Shown one piece after another: positions 1 to 12,632 of a stretch of 64,000 nt of DNA. Position 1 is the first letter of the stretch. Every line of letters starts with the position of its first letter. Source of the stretch: Helianthus annuus (taxonomy: Eukaryota > Streptophyta > Magnoliopsida > Asterales > Asteraceae); NCBI RefSeq assembly GCF_002127325.2, contig NC_035449.2:143646414-143710413 (forward strand), written 5' to 3'. The notes under the pieces were generated by a model, which had not been told where the DNA came from, made no database searches, and was given only the letters and a program-made list of their open reading frames with translations. The position numbers were made by a program, and so were the translations under genes.

Positions 1-415
1 TGCTGAAGTAGAGACTTACCTTGGCCATGTCGAAGATCAGGAAAGCCAAATCGCCGACCTTCAACAAATGGGCGTGTTGAAGGATCTTAAGATAGCTGAT
101 CTTGAGAAGGAGCTCCGGGCTACAAAGGATGAGGCTGCTCAGATGCTGATCAACATGGATGGCGAAAAGCAGGAGATCACCCAGGATGCCAAGGTCTCTG
201 CCGCAATTGCTATGTATAAGATACAATTGCAGATGGCTGCGGAGGCTCAGGATCCTGCCTTCGACAAGAGCTCATGGGATGTGGAGGGTTGGAAGGTAAG
301 GCTGGCGGAATTGGAGGACGATGATGAAGCTGAGGATATCCCTATGCTTGAAGGTGGTGATGCTGGCATGGATCAGGGTGGAGAAGCTGGTGGCGATGGA
401 GCAGCGAAGGTTTAA
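1..415 (+). CDS. T1 antisense gene, last exon (partial)
   Basis: This is the C-terminal exon of the antisense gene, transcribed opposite to T1 gag-pol and converging on integrase. The frame is open from base 2 to the TAA at 413-415. It aligns residue by residue with exon 4 of the T2 and T3 copies. The protein is helical and probably coiled-coil, ending in an acidic Glu/Asp stretch, then a Gly/Ala-rich tail and a terminal Ala-Ala-Lys-Val shared by all three copies. The ATG at 68 is internal and is not the real start; the earlier exons lie left of the window. Antisense ORFs between integrase and the 3' LTR are known in Tat elements such as Grande. The molecular function is unknown. Confidence 0.75.
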   Translation, partial: AEVETYLGHVEDQESQIADLQQMGVLKDLKIADLEKELRATKDEAAQMLINMDGEKQEITQDAKVSAAIAMYKIQLQMAAEAQDPAFDKSSWDVEGWKVRLAELEDDDEAEDIPMLEGGDAGMDQGGEAGGDGAAKV

Positions 416-1200
416 GCTGCTGGATTGGGCGATGATGGATATTTCGAGACTAGGCCGGAGCCCAATTTTTTAGGTTTGGTAGTGATTTTTGTGGTTGTTG
501 ATGTTTGAAACAATTTATGGTCTGTACTTAAACAATAGTTTTTAGGGTTAAGGATCCTGGATCCTTTGGACAATAGGTAGGATCGCAAATGGTGGAGGGA
601 TCCTCTGTTTGGGGGATGAAGCCTTTGTGATCCTGCCGCCTTTAATTTCCTGCACCTGCTAAGACCGCATAGACAATGGACACCCTTTGCCAACCCATGT
701 GGACGGGCCACGTTTTGCTGGTAGAAATGTGGGTTGGCAATTTTGACAACTTTTTTGAAAGGGTTTAAGATCCTTTTGTTAATAATATAACTTTAATCTT
801 TCTGGCTTATCTCGTGTTGTTATCCTTTATTTGTCTTCTTATTTTCCGTTTTGTTTTAGAAACATATTGGTTAGAGTAACAAGAGTTGAGCCAACCATGT
901 TTAATAAATTTAGGATATGATCCTAGATCAAATATCCTGACACTGAAAATTTTTGAAGCAATCGATTTCAAGGATCATAGGTTTAGTTGTCAAAGTGTAA
1001 GGGTTGTTTAGTATAATCAAAATAGTCAAGGATCATACCTGAGGATCCAAGTTAGGATCCTAACCTTTAATCAAGATAACCAAAAGTGAAATTTTGACGG
1101 ATAATAAGGATTAAGGATCCTTATTTGTTTAACTTCGAGAACCTGAAAAACGGAACATAACTTGGGACTAAGCCAATGTAAAAGATAAATTAATGACTGA

Positions 1201-1402
1201 GGACATGCCCAAAGGATAACTGGGGATGATCCCAAAGGATCACTGGGGACAAGCCCAAAGGATAACTGGGGATGATCCCAAATGATCACTGGGGACAAGC
1301 CCAAAGGATAACTGGGGACAAGCCCAAAGGATAACTGGGGACAAGCCCAAAGGATAACTGGGGACAAGCCCAAAGGATAACTGGGGACAAGCCCAAAGGA
1401 TC
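1201..1402. repeat. 23-bp tandem repeat in T1 spacer
   Basis: About eight head-to-tail units share the core ctggggacaagccc followed by aaaggat. Two units carry gatgatccc in place of the caagccc part. T2 (9874-9924) keeps about two units and T3 (15589-15684) about five diverged units, so copy number varies within the family. Confidence 0.9.
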
Positions 1403-1474
1403 GTATGTAAAATGGAGTATGGCCCTTACTGGCGACTATCCAAACTTAGTGACATGAAAATGTCAAAACCTTAG

Positions 1475-1492
1475 CTAATGTGAAAACGTTAG
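1475..1492 (+). other. Conserved spacer hairpin with GAAA loop (T1 copy)
   Basis: Arms ctaatgt and acgttag flank a gaaa loop; one pair is a U-G wobble. T3 (15762-15779) and T2 (9784-9801, inverted) have perfect 7-bp stems with the same loop. A second 5-bp stem with a gaaa loop lies just upstream at 1451-1464, perfect only in T1. Confidence 0.55.
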
Positions 1493-1905
1493 AAACCTTA
1501 GGAACGGATGTATGGTACGTCTACCATTATACGTAGGATCCTGGGTATAGCCAGTACGATGAGGTTGTCAGCCCCGGAAGTGGGTACTGGTCCCAAAGAC
1601 GTGAACTATATCAGGATCATCGTGCGCTGCTGGCGGAAACTAGGGATAATCCCAAGGATAACTGGGGTTGAACCCAAGGATCTGCGTTGCTTTTGAAGAT
1701 CTTTGACGATATGCTGTAGATACCTGAACTATCATAACTCAAATGGTTCGTGAGAAAAGGATGAAGGATACAGGATCCTTATCCTTTGGTAAAAAGTAAG
1801 GAAATGTAATAGTTTTAAGATAAGGACATTACCAGAGTAAGGATCACTGACATCACCGGGATCCTTCGAGGATACTGTAAGGATCACATGTTTGAAGGAT
1901 CATGT

Positions 1906-4119
<2,214 letters not shown>

Positions 4120-5204
4120 ATATCTTTAAGGGCTTGTAAAGCATTCTCATGTTTCTCAGTCCATTCAAACTTCTTGTTTTTCCTTAGGATATCGTAAAAT
4201 TCTTTACATTTTTCTGAGGATTTTGATATGAACCTGTTCAGAGCTGCTATCCTGCCTGTTAGCCTTTGCACATCCTTAGCATTGGCAGGGGACTTGATGT
4301 TCACTAGTGCTTTAATTTGCTCCGGACTTGCTTCAATGCCCCTCTGAGTTACCATATATCCTAGGAATTTACCTGCCTTAACACCAAAGTGGCATTTTGA
4401 AGGATTAAGCTTCATGTTATAATTATCAAGGATATCAAATGCTTCTTCCAAATCCCTTAGGTGATCCTCAGCTTTCTTTGATTTGACTACCATATCATCT
4501 ATGTATACTTCCATAGTTTGTCCAATTTGATCCTTGAACATCATATTCACCAGCCTTTGATATGTTGCACCTGCATTTCTTAATCCAAAAGGCATGGCAA
4601 TATAACAATACAAACCGGTTGGGGTCATAATGGCTGTATCCTCTTGGTCAGATGGTTCCATCTGAATTTGTTGGAATCCAGATGATGCATCCATAAAGGT
4701 CAACAGTTCATGCCCCGCTGTTGCATCCACCATGGAGTCAATGTGGGGTAATGGGAAAGGATCCTTGGGACATGCCTTATTCAGATCAGTGAAATCGACA
4801 TATACCCTCCACTTTCCGTTTTTCTTTTGGACAACGACCACATTGGCTAACCATTTTGGATATTTTACCTCTCTGATCATACCTGCTCGAAGTAGTCTCT
4901 CTACTTCTTCTTGAATAATGGCATTCCTTTCTGGTGCAAACTTCCTCCTTTTTTGATGGATTGGTTTGATAGACCTGTCAATGCCAAGTTTATGAGTTAT
5001 GATATCCTTAGATATACCTGTCATATCTTCGTGCTTCCATGCAAAGGTAGACTTTCTTCTTTTGAGGAAGGATATCATGTCTTCTTTCATCTTGCCAAGG
5101 ATCCCTGATCCGATATAGATTTTTGATTCAGGATCACTAGGATCCAAGAGGATTTCGTCCACATCTCGTTCGCTTGCCTCCAAGACATTCCTCGGAGGAT
5201 ACTG

Positions 5205-5216
5205 TAATTGCTATTG
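5205..5216 (-). promoter_or_regulatory. TMV-type leaky stop between gag-pro and pol (T1)
   Basis: On the minus strand the junction reads CAA-TAG-CAA-TTA. This is the UAG-CAR-YYA context known to give stop-codon readthrough in tobacco mosaic virus. Pol is in the same frame downstream. The identical 12-mer occurs at the same site in T3 (19556-19567) and T6 (62977-62988). Confidence 0.75.
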
Positions 5217-7784
5217 CTCCCTTGGTTTCGAGGTTGGCTTCATGGATGAGGTATAACAATCCTTAGCCTCTTGCTGATCACTGTCGATCTTGATTATCCC
5301 CCATGGGCTAGGGAGTTTCACACATTGATGATAGGTGGATGGGACTGCTTTCATATCATGTATCCAGGGCCTGCCAAGGATAACATTGCAACAAGATAAA
5401 CAGTCAATAACACAAAATTTTTGATAATTATGTAATCCTTCCACGTAGATTGGGAGTTTGATGTCCCCCAGAGTTTTCTTCGTTTCTCCACTGAATCCCA
5501 CAAGCACGGAGGATCTTGGTGTGATGTCTGATTCTGGGATACCCATTTTCTTCAGAACATCAAGCTGGATAATGTTCACTGAGCTTCCTCCGTCGATAAG
5601 GATCCTGCGGACAAAATGGTTAGAGATAAAGAGAGTAATAACTAAACTATCATGATGAGGATCCTGGATGTTAATGCGATCATCCTCATCAAACGTTATC
5701 GTCTTTCCTTCTGAGACACTTGATGTTCGAATAGGTCTCTCTCCATTATCCATTTTTGCTTCCTTTACATGCCTTTTGGCCGCCGAGAAGGATGTACCAC
5801 AGATGTCTGATCCTCCGGAAATAAAGTTGATCACTTGTGCATTCGCCGGAGGGGCTGGAGCCTTTTCAGGGATCCTTTTAGGATCCTGAGTCCTTTGCTT
5901 TTTTCTTCCCAACAATTCTTTTAGATGCCCCTTGCTTAACAGATATCCAATTTCTTTTCTTAAAGCTATGCATTCTTCAGTTAGATGCCCGAAATCCTCA
6001 TGGTATGCACACCATTTTGACTTGTCTTTAGTCCCGGATGGTTTATCATTCTTCCTGGGCCACCTAGCTTTTTCTCCTAGATTCTGCATTGCAAGGATTA
6101 GTTCATGATTATCAACGGAAAAACAATATTCGGAGATTGGAGGATAATCTTCATCATCCTCTTCTTGGTCAACAGCATGCACATTCTGGTTGTCATTTCT
6201 ATGGTAGGATTTGAATTTATTGTTCTTGAAGGAGGATCCTTGCTTCTCCTGTTTTGAGGATCCTACTTGTCTCTCCTGGATCCTCTTGTCATCCTCTAGC
6301 CGGATGAACCTGAGTGCCCGAGTTCTTACTTCATCTAGATTCCTGCATGGTGTCATAACAAGATCATCGTAGAATAATGAATCCTTAAGCAGTCCCATTT
6401 TGAAGGCTTCAACAGCCGTAGCCATATCCAAGTTGGGAATGTCCAAGGATTCTTTACTAAATTTAGTTATATAATCCCTTAATGATTCATTATGACTTTG
6501 AGTTACCCTATATAAATCACTAGTTAATCTTTCAAATTTTCTACTACAAGAGAATTGGTTATTGAATAAATTAACTAAATTAGCAAATGAAGTAATAGAG
6601 TAAGGGGGAAGACTTAGCAGCCATTTAAGAGCTGATCCGGTAAGAGTGGATCCAAATCCTTTACATAGGCATGCTTCCTTTAACTTTTCCGGGATTGGAT
6701 TGATCTCCATCCTTTCCCTGTATTGTGCTATGTGCTCCTCAGGATCCGTTGTACCATCATACAGCTTCATAGTAGGGATATGGAACCTTTTGGGTACCTC
6801 TGCATCACAAATTGGTGGTGCAAAACGAGATACCTTATGGCTTCCATCTGCAATTTCTGGGATAGGCTTGACTACCCCTGGAACACTTGAGATCATATCT
6901 TTTAGCTTCTGCAACTCCCTGGCCATAGCATGATTGATACCTGTATCCTGCATGAATCCATGGTTAGTGGTAGGATAATTATTTAAAGTGTTACCTCCCA
7001 TTGAGTTCAAGTTAGTGAATCCATATTGCTGGGATTCTGGGATAACGGAGGGACCAGTGGAGGCAATGGTCTGCATTGGAATGAAGTCCCCTTGATGAAC
7101 ATCTAGACTTCCTGTTTGCAAACTTTTTAGGGATCCTGGCATCTGGAAGGATCCTGGTATCTGGGATGATCCTGGAACGAAGGATCCTTGGACCTGGGAT
7201 GATCCTGGAACAAAGGAGGATCCTTGACCCTGGGATGATCCCGGAACAAAGTAGGATCCTTGAAGCTGCTGTGCTCCCGGATAGGCTCCTGAATTCATGA
7301 AGGATCCCATATGCTGGGGATAGGATCCTGCCGGCTGAAAGTGTGAGTCTGATGCCTGAGTCATTGCTGTCGATCTGAGGTGCAATCCTCTTGATTCTCC
7401 CATAATTTGCACGTCTGGAACTCCCGATGGCTGAGAAGTGATCATTGGAGTATCAAAGCTCAGAGATTTGGGCATCAGTGGGGAATGATCCTCTGCCGCT
7501 ATCTTTTGCCTTTTGAGGTCTCCAATTTCCCTGAGAATCCTGTCATTAGTTTCATCCTGCCACTGCATACGATCCTTCATCTGCAAAATTAAAGCAAACA
7601 CATCACTAGTACTAGGAACAGAAGAATTCATAGCAGAAGAAGATGGAGGTTTAGAGAAGATAGGATTTGGTCTCTTCTCAGCATTTTTCTGGGATCCAGC
7701 TGGTGGTGGAGGCAAAGGTGGAATGCCAGTAGATGAATTGACTGCCGACATCGCTGTGGATGTATTCTTCAATGATGAAGCCAT
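5211..7784 (-). CDS. T1 gag-protease polyprotein
   Basis: An 857-residue, apparently intact frame. The N-terminal third is low-complexity Ser/Gly/Gln/Pro with repeated PGSSQ-like units (about residues 165-215). The gag core (Retrotrans_gag type) spans roughly 320-500 and includes the motif LKWLLSLPPYSI. A Tat-typical Cys/His motif (CAYHEDFGHLTEEC) replaces a classical zinc knuckle. The aspartic protease has its catalytic DGGSS at 731-735 and a conserved GRPWIHDMK stretch near the end. The ATG at 7784 lies just inside the PBS and is followed by the MASS start shared with T3 and T6, which supports this start. The stop is the leaky UAG described separately. Gag builds the particle and protease processes the polyprotein. 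Confidence 0.92.
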   Translation of the reverse strand: MASSLKNTSTAMSAVNSSTGIPPLPPPPAGSQKNAEKRPNPIFSKPPSSSAMNSSVPSTSDVFALILQMKDRMQWQDETNDRILREIGDLKRQKIAAEDHSPLMPKSLSFDTPMITSQPSGVPDVQIMGESRGLHLRSTAMTQASDSHFQPAGSYPQHMGSFMNSGAYPGAQQLQGSYFVPGSSQGQGSSFVPGSSQVQGSFVPGSSQIPGSFQMPGSLKSLQTGSLDVHQGDFIPMQTIASTGPSVIPESQQYGFTNLNSMGGNTLNNYPTTNHGFMQDTGINHAMARELQKLKDMISSVPGVVKPIPEIADGSHKVSRFAPPICDAEVPKRFHIPTMKLYDGTTDPEEHIAQYRERMEINPIPEKLKEACLCKGFGSTLTGSALKWLLSLPPYSITSFANLVNLFNNQFSCSRKFERLTSDLYRVTQSHNESLRDYITKFSKESLDIPNLDMATAVEAFKMGLLKDSLFYDDLVMTPCRNLDEVRTRALRFIRLEDDKRIQERQVGSSKQEKQGSSFKNNKFKSYHRNDNQNVHAVDQEEDDEDYPPISEYCFSVDNHELILAMQNLGEKARWPRKNDKPSGTKDKSKWCAYHEDFGHLTEECIALRKEIGYLLSKGHLKELLGRKKQRTQDPKRIPEKAPAPPANAQVINFISGGSDICGTSFSAAKRHVKEAKMDNGERPIRTSSVSEGKTITFDEDDRINIQDPHHDSLVITLFISNHFVRRILIDGGSSVNIIQLDVLKKMGIPESDITPRSSVLVGFSGETKKTLGDIKLPIYVEGLHNYQKFCVIDCLSCCNVILGRPWIHDMKAVPSTYHQCVKLPSPWGIIKIDSDQQEAKDCYTSSMKPTSKPREQ

Positions 7785-7840
7785 GTAACTCTTTGAAATG
7801 ATTTCGAACAGAAAGTTTTCTTATGAATGAAGCACCAATT

Positions 7841-7858
7841 GCCCCACGGTGGGCGCCA
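7841..7858 (-). other. T1 primer binding site
   Basis: Minus strand reads TGGCGCCCACCGTGGGGC, three bases inside the LTR end. The leading TGG complements a tRNA CCA end. T6 has the same 18-mer (36776-36793) and T3 a variant (22182-22198). I cannot name the tRNA with confidence. Confidence 0.75.
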
Positions 7859-7861
7859 AAC

Positions 7862-8578
7862 TGTTTTGGTCAAAAATCACACAAGGATAATGCAACCAAA
7901 CTCTATGTAAACGGGGTATGATGCTTGGTTTATTGAAAAAGTAAAGGATCACTTTAGTATGAAATATGCAAAGACACAATGATTTATACGAGGAAAAAGC
8001 CTTTGATCAATGTATGATCTCCGGCATAAAAAACCTCGGGTGATGGCAACTACCGATCACCAAACTTCAATATAAGAAAAATAGTTACAACTTTGGATGA
8101 TAATGAGCTGAGTACAAGGATCACTATAGTTTCGAGTGTCTAAGCGTGTGAGAATTGTGTTGTGTGTTCTTCCGAATGGGGAAGAGTGTTATATATACAA
8201 GTGTAGGTGACCTATTTTAGGTAAAAAGACTAACAATCAGCTCATTACCCCTTTAGAAATAAAAGTAAATCTAGCCTAAATTGTCGCCCTTAAATCATGC
8301 CAAGTTTCCATATCCTTTGCAACGTTCATCTCCGATTAGGCACATGCTATAATTGTAAATACGCGTCCTTTGATCGTGATGCTAAGAGCGGATCCTGCTA
8401 GACATTCCTGCAAAATGACATTAAGTTCAACGAAAGCAACTGTTAGCATGAGGATCCTATGATGGTCCGTGATCCTGATCCTGGAACTCCGCTGAGGATC
8501 ACTATCTGCCAAAGAAACAAGGATCACTGGTTAGGATCACACGCAAGGATCATGTATTGTAAAAATCCAGCCCTAACA
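7862..8578 (-). repeat. T1 5' LTR (717 bp)
   Basis: On the minus strand it begins TGTTAGGG and ends ACCAAAACA, followed by the PBS. Length and ends match the T2 (716 bp), T3 (split) and T6 (717 bp) LTRs. The outer edge is exact because T2 integrase coding resumes at 8579. Confidence 0.92.
8189..8198 (-). promoter_or_regulatory. Candidate TATA box in T1 LTR
   Basis: Minus strand GTATATATAA lies about 380 bp into the LTR, a plausible position for the U3/R promoter. The corresponding place in the T2 and T6 LTRs has only TTTTTAAA-like sequence. Confidence 0.45.
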
Positions 8579-9367
8579 CTTGCTATGACTGATTACTTCT
8601 CCAAGTGGATAGAGGCTGAAGCCTTTGCCTAAGTCAGAGCAAAGGAAGTTATATCCTTTATTAAAAGAAATATTATTACTATATTTGGTATCCCTTCTGA
8701 GATTATTTGTGATAATGGATCCCAATTTATTGGGAGTAGAACTACTAACTTTTATGACAGCTGGGGGATTAAGATGATAACATTAACACCAGTCCACCCA
8801 CAAGCTAATGGTCAGGCAGAATCATCTAACAAGATCATCATCAACAACTTGAAAAAGAAGCTTGGGTCCAAGAAAGGAAAGTGGGCAGAAGAACTACCTT
8901 ATGTGCTTTGGGCTGATAGGACAACCCCCAAGAATGCTACTGGTCAAACTCCATTTTCTTTGGTATTTGGGGCAGAGTCAGTGATCCCTACAGAAATGGT
9001 GGTTCCAACTGCAAGAACAAGCATTCGTGATCCTGAAGAGAACGCTGAAAAGTTGGTTCAAGACCTGGATACTATAGAAGAAATCAGGGATTTGGCAAGG
9101 ATAAGGATGGCCAGTTACCAGCAAAGGATGGCTGGAGCCTATAACAAAAATGTCAGGATCAGAAAGTTCCAAGTTGGTGATATGGTACTAAGGAAAGCAT
9201 TTCAGAATACCACCAATCCTGCTGATGGAAAGCTGGCACCAAAGTGGGAAGGTCCTTACTTGATTGAAGCCGAGGCAGGAAAGGGGGCATATCGATTGCT
9301 AACAATGGAAGGTGATTTGCTACCAAGATCCTAGAATGCTGTCCACTTGAAGAAATATTTCATGTGA
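8579..9367 (+). pseudogene. T2 integrase, truncated by T1 and with stops
   Basis: Coding starts abruptly in the integrase core ([10 protein letters not shown]) where T1 inserted. It includes the CDNGSQF aspartate and the GQAESSNK glutamate motifs, then the C-terminal region to KKYFM and a TGA at 9365-9367. Two stops break it: TAA at 8630-8632, where relatives have CAA (Gln), and TAG at 9332-9334, where relatives have TGG (Trp). The open stretch 8774-9334 is the undamaged middle. It is about 97% like T1 by eye, but no longer able to make integrase. Confidence 0.88.
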
Positions 9368-10704
9368 TTAGGATCCTCACAGAACAGATGATCCTCACAT
9401 AAAAAGTATCCTTGAAGGATCCTCACAGAACAGATGATCCTCATCTTGGTAATACCCTAATCTCAAACTATTTCATTATTTTATTCTCTTATATAAGGAT
9501 AAGGATCCTGCATCCTTTATCCTCTTTTCACTTTATTCTGAGTTTTAAAGGTTCAGGTATCCTTAACAAAGGATTGATTATCCACAGAAGTATCCAGTCG
9601 TTTGGGCTTGACCCCAGTTATTTGGGCTTAACCCCAGTATCGCCAGTAGCGCACGATGATCCTGGTATAGTTCATGGCAATGGGACCAGTACTCGCTTTA
9701 GGGGCTGACAATTCTATTGTACTGGCTATACCCAGGATCCTACGTATAATGGTAGACGTACCATACATCCGTTCCTAAGGTTTCTAACGTTTTCACGTTA
9801 GCTAAGGTTTTGGCATTTTCATGTCACTAAGTTTGGATAGTCGCCAATAAAGGCCATACTCCAGTTTACACACGATCCTTTGGGCTTGTCCCCAGTTATC
9901 CTTTGGGCTTGTCCCCAGTTGCTAACTTTTATCTTATATTGGCTTAGTCCCAAGTTGTATCCTATTTCAGGTTTTTGAAGCTAAACGTCCAAGGATCCTT
10001 GATCCTTACCTTCTACTAAGGTTTTTCTTTTGGGTTATCCTGATTATAAGTGTTAAAGGATAGGATCCTAACGTGGATTCTCAGGTATGATCCTTAACTA
10101 TTTTGATTTTATTCATGATTTATTTGAATAACCCTTATCCTTTGACAACTGAACTTATGATTCTTAAACTATATTACTTTTCAGAACTTATCGATTATGG
10201 GATGTGTGATCCTTGATCATATCCTAAACTTTTTGGGATATTTTTTAAATTTTTTCAAGGCTTGATAAGTTTAAACAAAATGAACATTACAACAGTTGGA
10301 AAGTAAAATATTAACAAGGATATCAACACAGGATAAGCCAAAAAGTTAAAGTTATTTTATTCACAAAAGTTTAAACCATTTAAGGTTGTCAAAATTGCCA
10401 ACCCACATTTCTACCAGCAAAACGTGGCTGGTAGAAGGGTGTCCGTTGTTCATTGGTCTAGAAAGTGCAGGAATCAAAAGACGGCAGGATCACAATGGCT
10501 TCATCCCCCAAACAGAGGATCCCTCCACCATTTGTAATCCTACCTATTGTTCGAAGGATCCATGACCCTTAGCCCTAATTACTATTGTTTGAGTACAACC
10601 CATCATTGTTCAACAAAAAACACCATAACCAAAATAAACTAGCAACTTTAAAAAATGGGCTCCGGCTACGTCTAGAAATGTCCTTCATCGCCCATTCATG
10701 CAGC
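9368..10704. other. T2 spacer between integrase and antisense gene
   Basis: Non-coding, inverted relative to the T1 and T3 spacers. It holds two or more copies of the gggcttgtccccagt unit (around 9600-9640 and 9874-9924), the conserved block (about 9590-9890) with the perfect CTAACGT-TTTC-ACGTTAG hairpin at 9784-9801, and AT-rich sequence to the antisense-gene stop. Confidence 0.75.
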
Positions 10705-12323
10705 CTACACCTTCGCTGCATCATCATCCCCTCCAGCTCCAGTATCCTTCGCCTGATCCTTGCCACTACCACCAGCTTCGATTGCCAGAACCTCGTCAGC
10801 CTCATCCTCATCATACTCTAACTCAGCCAGCCTAGCCTTCCAGCCCTCCATGTCCCAGCTGCTCCTATCAAAGGCAGGATCCTGAGCTTCTTGAGCCATC
10901 TGTAGCTTGGTCTTGTACATAGCAATGGCAGTGGAGACTTTAGCATCCTGTGTGATCTCGTGCTTCTCGTAGTCAGCATTGATCAGGACTTTAGCCGTCT
11001 CGGTCTTGGCGTCTTGAAGGGCTTTTTGGAGGTCAGCAATTTTGAGATCCTTGAGCATCGCAACTTGTTGAAGGTCTGCATACTTCTTGTCCAGCTCTTC
11101 AACGCTCCCAACATAGTCTTCGATCTCAGCAAATTTCTACAAAGAAGACAATGCAAAGATTAGAGTCAGGTGATCCTCAAGTGGATAGGATAACTAAACT
11201 GAGTCGGTGATCCTTACATCATTAAAGTACTCGAGGAATTGATGACGGATCAGAGGTAAGCCTTGAAGGTTGTCAGCTTCAGAGGTCTTTCTTTTCTTTC
11301 CACCTCTTCCCTTTGAAGTGGTAGTCTTGGGGATTACAACGGAGGGGCTAGCAGCAGACTTTTTCTTTGAGGATCTGACATTGTCAAGATCAGTGACACT
11401 GAACTTGGAGGCAGATTTTGAGGATTTACCGGCGCCTACACATTCAAAACAGATAAGTATCCTTATCCTATTTCCATTTAACTATTTATTTAAACCTTTA
11501 ACTATACAAAAAACAGGATACTTACTTGACATAGTGACAGAACCTGAGGATACTTCTTGTGAGTCCTGGGTATTTGTTTTGAATGACCTTGTTGCAGGAT
11601 CAAGTCTTCTGAAAGCAGCGAGCCTTTCCTTGGTGGCAGGTAATGGTATAAGGTGCGAAACAGAGACAGCTGTACAACAGAAACAAAAGGGTGTTAGTGA
11701 TCCTTATATAAAAACAAGGTTATCTGGTGATCCTTCTCAGGATCCTCTATCCTACCATGGGTGGTCCACTTCCTTGGTAGATCCTTTCCATCTGGGACAG
11801 AATCCCTTCTGACAAAGAAGAATCGTCGTTTCCAGTTTGTATCATTCTTAGTGGCTTTGAAGATGGGATGTTCTTCACCGGGTTTACGCTTGAATAGATA
11901 TCGGTGGGATCCAAATGTTGTGAGGTCATACATCTCTGCCAATTCCGACATTCCTAGAGCAATTCCATCTTGCTCAATGATCCTCTCAAGGGTATATAAG
12001 ACCCTCCAGATCATTGGCGTAGCTTGAATATAGGAGATGCCGGTGAGGGAGAAGAAAGACTAGGTGAATTCAGGGAAAGGATACGAATATCCTATTGTGA
12101 AAGGAGTGACCGGGAAAGCTACCCAAGTTTCAGAAATGTAATCCCTTAGAACGGTGGGATCAAACGGTTTGAAATAGGTGTTCGCCGGAAAGCAATGCCG
12201 GATTCTGTCTATTTGTGGATCAGTGAAGCAGCACCTTTCATTCGCCGAATCCTTGATGATCCCCTGGCTCTTAAGAGGACTGTCCTTCTTGTGATCCTTA
12301 GCAGGAGAGGATCTTAACATCAT
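10705..12323 (-). pseudogene. T2 antisense gene, four exons, one in-frame stop
   Basis: Exons by alignment with T3 and GT-AG signals: 12323-11756, 11669-11526, 11435-11218 and 11136-10705, totalling 1362 nt (453 codons plus stop). All joins keep frame. The N-terminal half is a globular domain with motifs TWVAFPVTPF, WRVLYTLE and RRFFFVRRDS; it resembles what databases call 'putative gypsy type transposon' (Transposase_28), from memory and unverified. Exon 3 is rich in Ser, Lys and Arg with basic stretches that could be nuclear-localisation signals. Exon 4 is helical/coiled-coil with an acidic, Gly/Ala-rich tail. The gene runs opposite to T2 gag-pol. A TAG at 12060-12062 interrupts exon 1 where T3 has CAA (Gln), so this copy is probably dead. 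The biochemical function is unknown. Confidence 0.72.
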
Positions 12324-12632
12324 CTTGATTATGAAGAAGGTGAAGAAAGAAGGAGCAGAGAAAGAAAACGTAAAGGAAGAAGAGGAAGAGAGATACCTGT
12401 TTGATCTTCGGATATGAATTTAAAGGGAGTTTCTCTTGAATTTAAATGCGGATTGATCCCTATCTCTAACTCCTATTTATTATGATGATTCTGCAGGATG
12501 GTCACTTCAGTGACGTCATGTTCGCAACGGCTAGTCCGATTACAACGGCTAGTTATCCGTTGGTTGGTTGCGGATAAGAACAAAATACAACTCGTTTATT
12601 TACATAGTTACTCCTTATATTTTGGGGGCAAT
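12324..12632. promoter_or_regulatory. T2 leader of antisense gene plus polypurine tract
   Basis: The interval between the antisense start codon and the 3' LTR would hold the antisense promoter and 5' UTR. A weak TATA-like AATAAATAGG (minus strand, about 12471-12480) is the only candidate I see. The plus-strand polypurine tract, ttttgggggcaat (about 12620-12632), directly abuts the LTR. Confidence 0.5.

Larger units (their letters stand above)
416..1905. other. T1 spacer between antisense-gene stop and integrase stop
   Basis: Non-coding DNA lies between two convergent genes. It contains a 3' untranslated stretch with frequent GGATCC words (416-780), a 23-bp tandem array (about 1201-1402) and a block (about 1402-1690) that is recognisable in T2 (about 9590-9890, inverted) and T3 (about 15690-15970). 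The conserved block carries small hairpins with GAAA loops. Short ORFs here do not resemble proteins and are not conserved. Confidence 0.75.

Noticed and set aside
1071..1373. 100-residue minus-strand ORF with repeated CPQLSFGLVPSYPLG units
   Set aside because: It is a translation of the 23-bp tandem array; no match in T2 or T3 and no start context.
1201..1402. Possible CRISPR array
   Set aside because: Units are head-to-tail with no unique spacers, and the setting is a plant retrotransposon.
11270..11812. 180-residue plus-strand ORF and other plus-strand ORFs across 10960-12027
   Set aside because: Shadows of the spliced antisense gene on the minus strand.
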